7,173 nucleotides of DNA from CSBr16-57R1 sp041163265 (GTDB taxonomy: Bacteria > Actinomycetota > Nitriliruptoria > Nitriliruptorales > Nitriliruptoraceae). The translations under genes and the position numbers were made by a program. The stretch's first letter is position 1. Every line of letters begins with the position of its first letter. The notes beneath the pieces were generated by a model. That model was not told where the DNA came from, searched no databases, and worked only from the letters and a program-made list of their open reading frames with translations. The stretch is from positions 1 to 7,173 of the forward strand of contig JBEARL010000079.1 of NCBI GenBank assembly GCA_041163265.1, read 5' to 3'. Positions 6,345-7,173 of the stretch are shown here, in pieces.

Positions 6345-6598
6345 TGACGCCGAGCCGCGCCCGGGTCCGTCGGTGGCGGTCCCTCGAGGCGGCCACCGGC
6401 GACGAGCAGCACGGCGAGCATGCCGACCGCGGCGGCAGAGACGCGACCGCCGCCCGGCGCGGCGGTGAACACGAGCACCAGACCCGCGAGCAGCGCGACC
6501 GCGACGCGCGCGCGCACCGGCGAGCCGCCGACGAGCAGACCGGCGACGGTCACCAGCACCGGCACGCCCACGACCAGCCAGAGCTGCAGGATGCTCAC
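6326..6598 (-). CDS. Small hypothetical three-helix membrane protein
   Basis: This is a 90-residue protein of unrecognised family. Three hydrophobic segments are evident: residues about 4-24 (LWLVVGVPVLVTVAGLL), 31-46 (VAVALLAGLVLVFTA) and 53-69 (VSAAAVGMLAVLLVAGG). Short Arg- and Gly-containing loops separate them. A hydrophilic Pro/Arg-rich tail of about 20 residues ends in RRHLTRAG. The GTG start at 6598 is supported by a strong GAGGAGG about 6 bases upstream, one of the best ribosome-binding sites in the window, and by the hydrophobic segment starting straight after it. It lies 54 bases downstream of recX on the same strand, so it may share the recX transcript or use the TAGGCT candidate promoter. 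Size and topology recall holin-like or small stress-related membrane proteins, but no motif supports a specific function. Confidence 0.65.
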   Translation of the reverse strand: MSILQLWLVVGVPVLVTVAGLLVGGSPVRARVAVALLAGLVLVFTAAPGGGRVSAAAVGMLAVLLVAGGRLEGPPPTDPGAARRHLTRAG

Positions 6599-6620
6599 GA
6601 CCGACCTCCTCGCCGTCGCG

Positions 6621-6626
6621 AGCCTA
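6621..6626 (-). promoter_or_regulatory. Candidate -10 element between recX and the small membrane protein gene
   Basis: On the minus strand TAGGCT fits TANNNT and ends 22 bases before the GTG at 6598. A start site about 7 bases downstream would give a short leader carrying the GAGGAGG ribosome-binding site. The -35 region shows only a weak candidate (GTCGGT), so read-through from recX is an equally good explanation. Confidence 0.3.
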
Positions 6627-6652
6627 CGGTCGCGTCGCCGGGGACCGACGCC

Positions 6653-7173
6653 TCACCGCTCGGCGGCCCGCAGGGGCTCGCGGTCGGCGTGGACCGCGTC
6701 GAGGGCGGCCTTCCGGGCGACGGCCTCGCCGTGACCGCGGCGCATCAGGAAGGCGACGATGCGTCGGACCGCCGCCTCGGGCGGGACGGCGCGGTGCCGG
6801 GCCGCCTGCTCCCGTGCGAGACCGAACGCCGCCGCGAGGGGATCGGTGTCACGGTGGCGCAGGAGCGCCTCGTCGACCACGGCGCCGTCGAAGCCGCGGG
6901 CCCGGAGGTCGCGGCGCAGCCGCGGCTCGGCGTGACCCCGGTCGCGGCGCTCGGCGATCAGGGCCGCGAGCAGCGCCGCGTCGTCGACGAGGCCACGCTC
7001 ACGGGCCAGCCCCAGCGCCGCCTCGATCTCGTCGTCCGGGTGTCCGCGGTCGTGCAGCTTGCCCCGCAGCCGTCCCTCCGACTGGGGCGCGTTCGCGGTC
7101 GAACGCTGGATGAACGCGAGCGCCCCGGGGACGCCGCCGGTGGACGCGGCCTCGGGGGCACCGGGTTCGTCGC
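6653..7173 (-). CDS. recX: Regulatory protein RecX, 5' partial (N-terminus beyond the right edge)
   Basis: RecX binds RecA and RecA-DNA filaments in the cytoplasm and limits recombinase and SOS co-protease activity. In the minus-strand frame ending at TGA 6655-6653, 172 residues are visible and the frame is still open at the edge with no plausible start. The visible part is all-helical and arranged as three-helix repeats. The first is ALAFIQRSTANAPQSEGRLR and the KLHDRGHPDDEIEAAL stretch. The second is RERGLVDDAALLAALIAE with RGHAEPRLRRDLRARGF. The third is VPPEAAVRRIVAFLMRRG followed by GEAVARKAALDAV. The pattern of a repeat-closing 'RG' turn, then a helix opening 'D/P-x-x-x', is typical of RecX. 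About ten residues of Pro/Ala/Glu-rich linker precede repeat 1, so little of the conserved domain is likely missing. Actinobacterial recX usually lies directly downstream of recA, predicted just outside this window. Confidence 0.88.
   Translation of the reverse strand, partial: DEPGAPEAASTGGVPGALAFIQRSTANAPQSEGRLRGKLHDRGHPDDEIEAALGLARERGLVDDAALLAALIAERRDRGHAEPRLRRDLRARGFDGAVVDEALLRHRDTDPLAAAFGLAREQAARHRAVPPEAAVRRIVAFLMRRGHGEAVARKAALDAVHADREPLRAAER

Noticed and set aside
6958..7161. Minus-strand 67-residue ORF at the right edge
   Set aside because: It is an alternative frame of recX; the RecX helical repeats are read in the other frame across the same bases.
1..7173. Mobile element, CRISPR array, tRNA or phage island
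   Set aside because: I saw no transposase, integrase, terminal inverted repeats, regularly spaced repeats or cloverleaf. Composition is even across the window, so nothing supports recent transfer.

Overview
The window is very GC-rich DNA (by eye about three-quarters G+C or more, with strong G/C bias at third codon positions). It carries most of a recX / miaB / miaA neighbourhood, an order typical of Actinomycetota. The MiaA, RecX and acylase sequences look most like those of deep-branching actinobacteria such as Acidimicrobiia, but the lineage cannot be fixed from this sequence alone.

Layout, left to right. (1) Bases 1-1655, plus strand: the beta-subunit part of a penicillin-acylase-family Ntn hydrolase. 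It enters from the left edge with its nucleophilic Ser just inside the window, and its 3' third is displaced by two compensating frameshifts. (2) Converging on it with a 15-base gap is a minus-strand group: miaA (2642-1671), miaB (4120-2639) and an MFS transporter (5475-4186). miaB and miaA overlap as GTGA. (3) A 117-bp divergent intergenic region (5476-5592) holds direct repeats, a hairpin, TANNNT hexamers on both strands and a possible 11-residue leader ORF. (4) Bases 5593-6312, plus strand: a small exported or membrane-anchored GLUG-repeat protein. (5) Converging on it is a 90-residue three-helix membrane protein (6598-6326, minus), then recX (minus, running off the right edge).

How the genes relate. 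MiaA and MiaB act in sequence on A37 of UNN-reading tRNAs (isopentenylation, then methylthiolation), and their overlap fits translational coupling. RecX modulates RecA, which would be expected just beyond the right edge. The MFS transporter, GLUG protein and small membrane protein sit between recX and miaB, where many actinobacteria have little or nothing; no shared pathway can be shown for these three. The acylase appears unrelated to the tRNA genes.

I found no tRNA or rRNA genes, CRISPR arrays, insertion sequences or convincing signs of a new multi-gene system. The items most worth checking are the disrupted acylase, the repeat-rich divergent promoter with its leader ORF, and the GLUG gene inserted next to recX.
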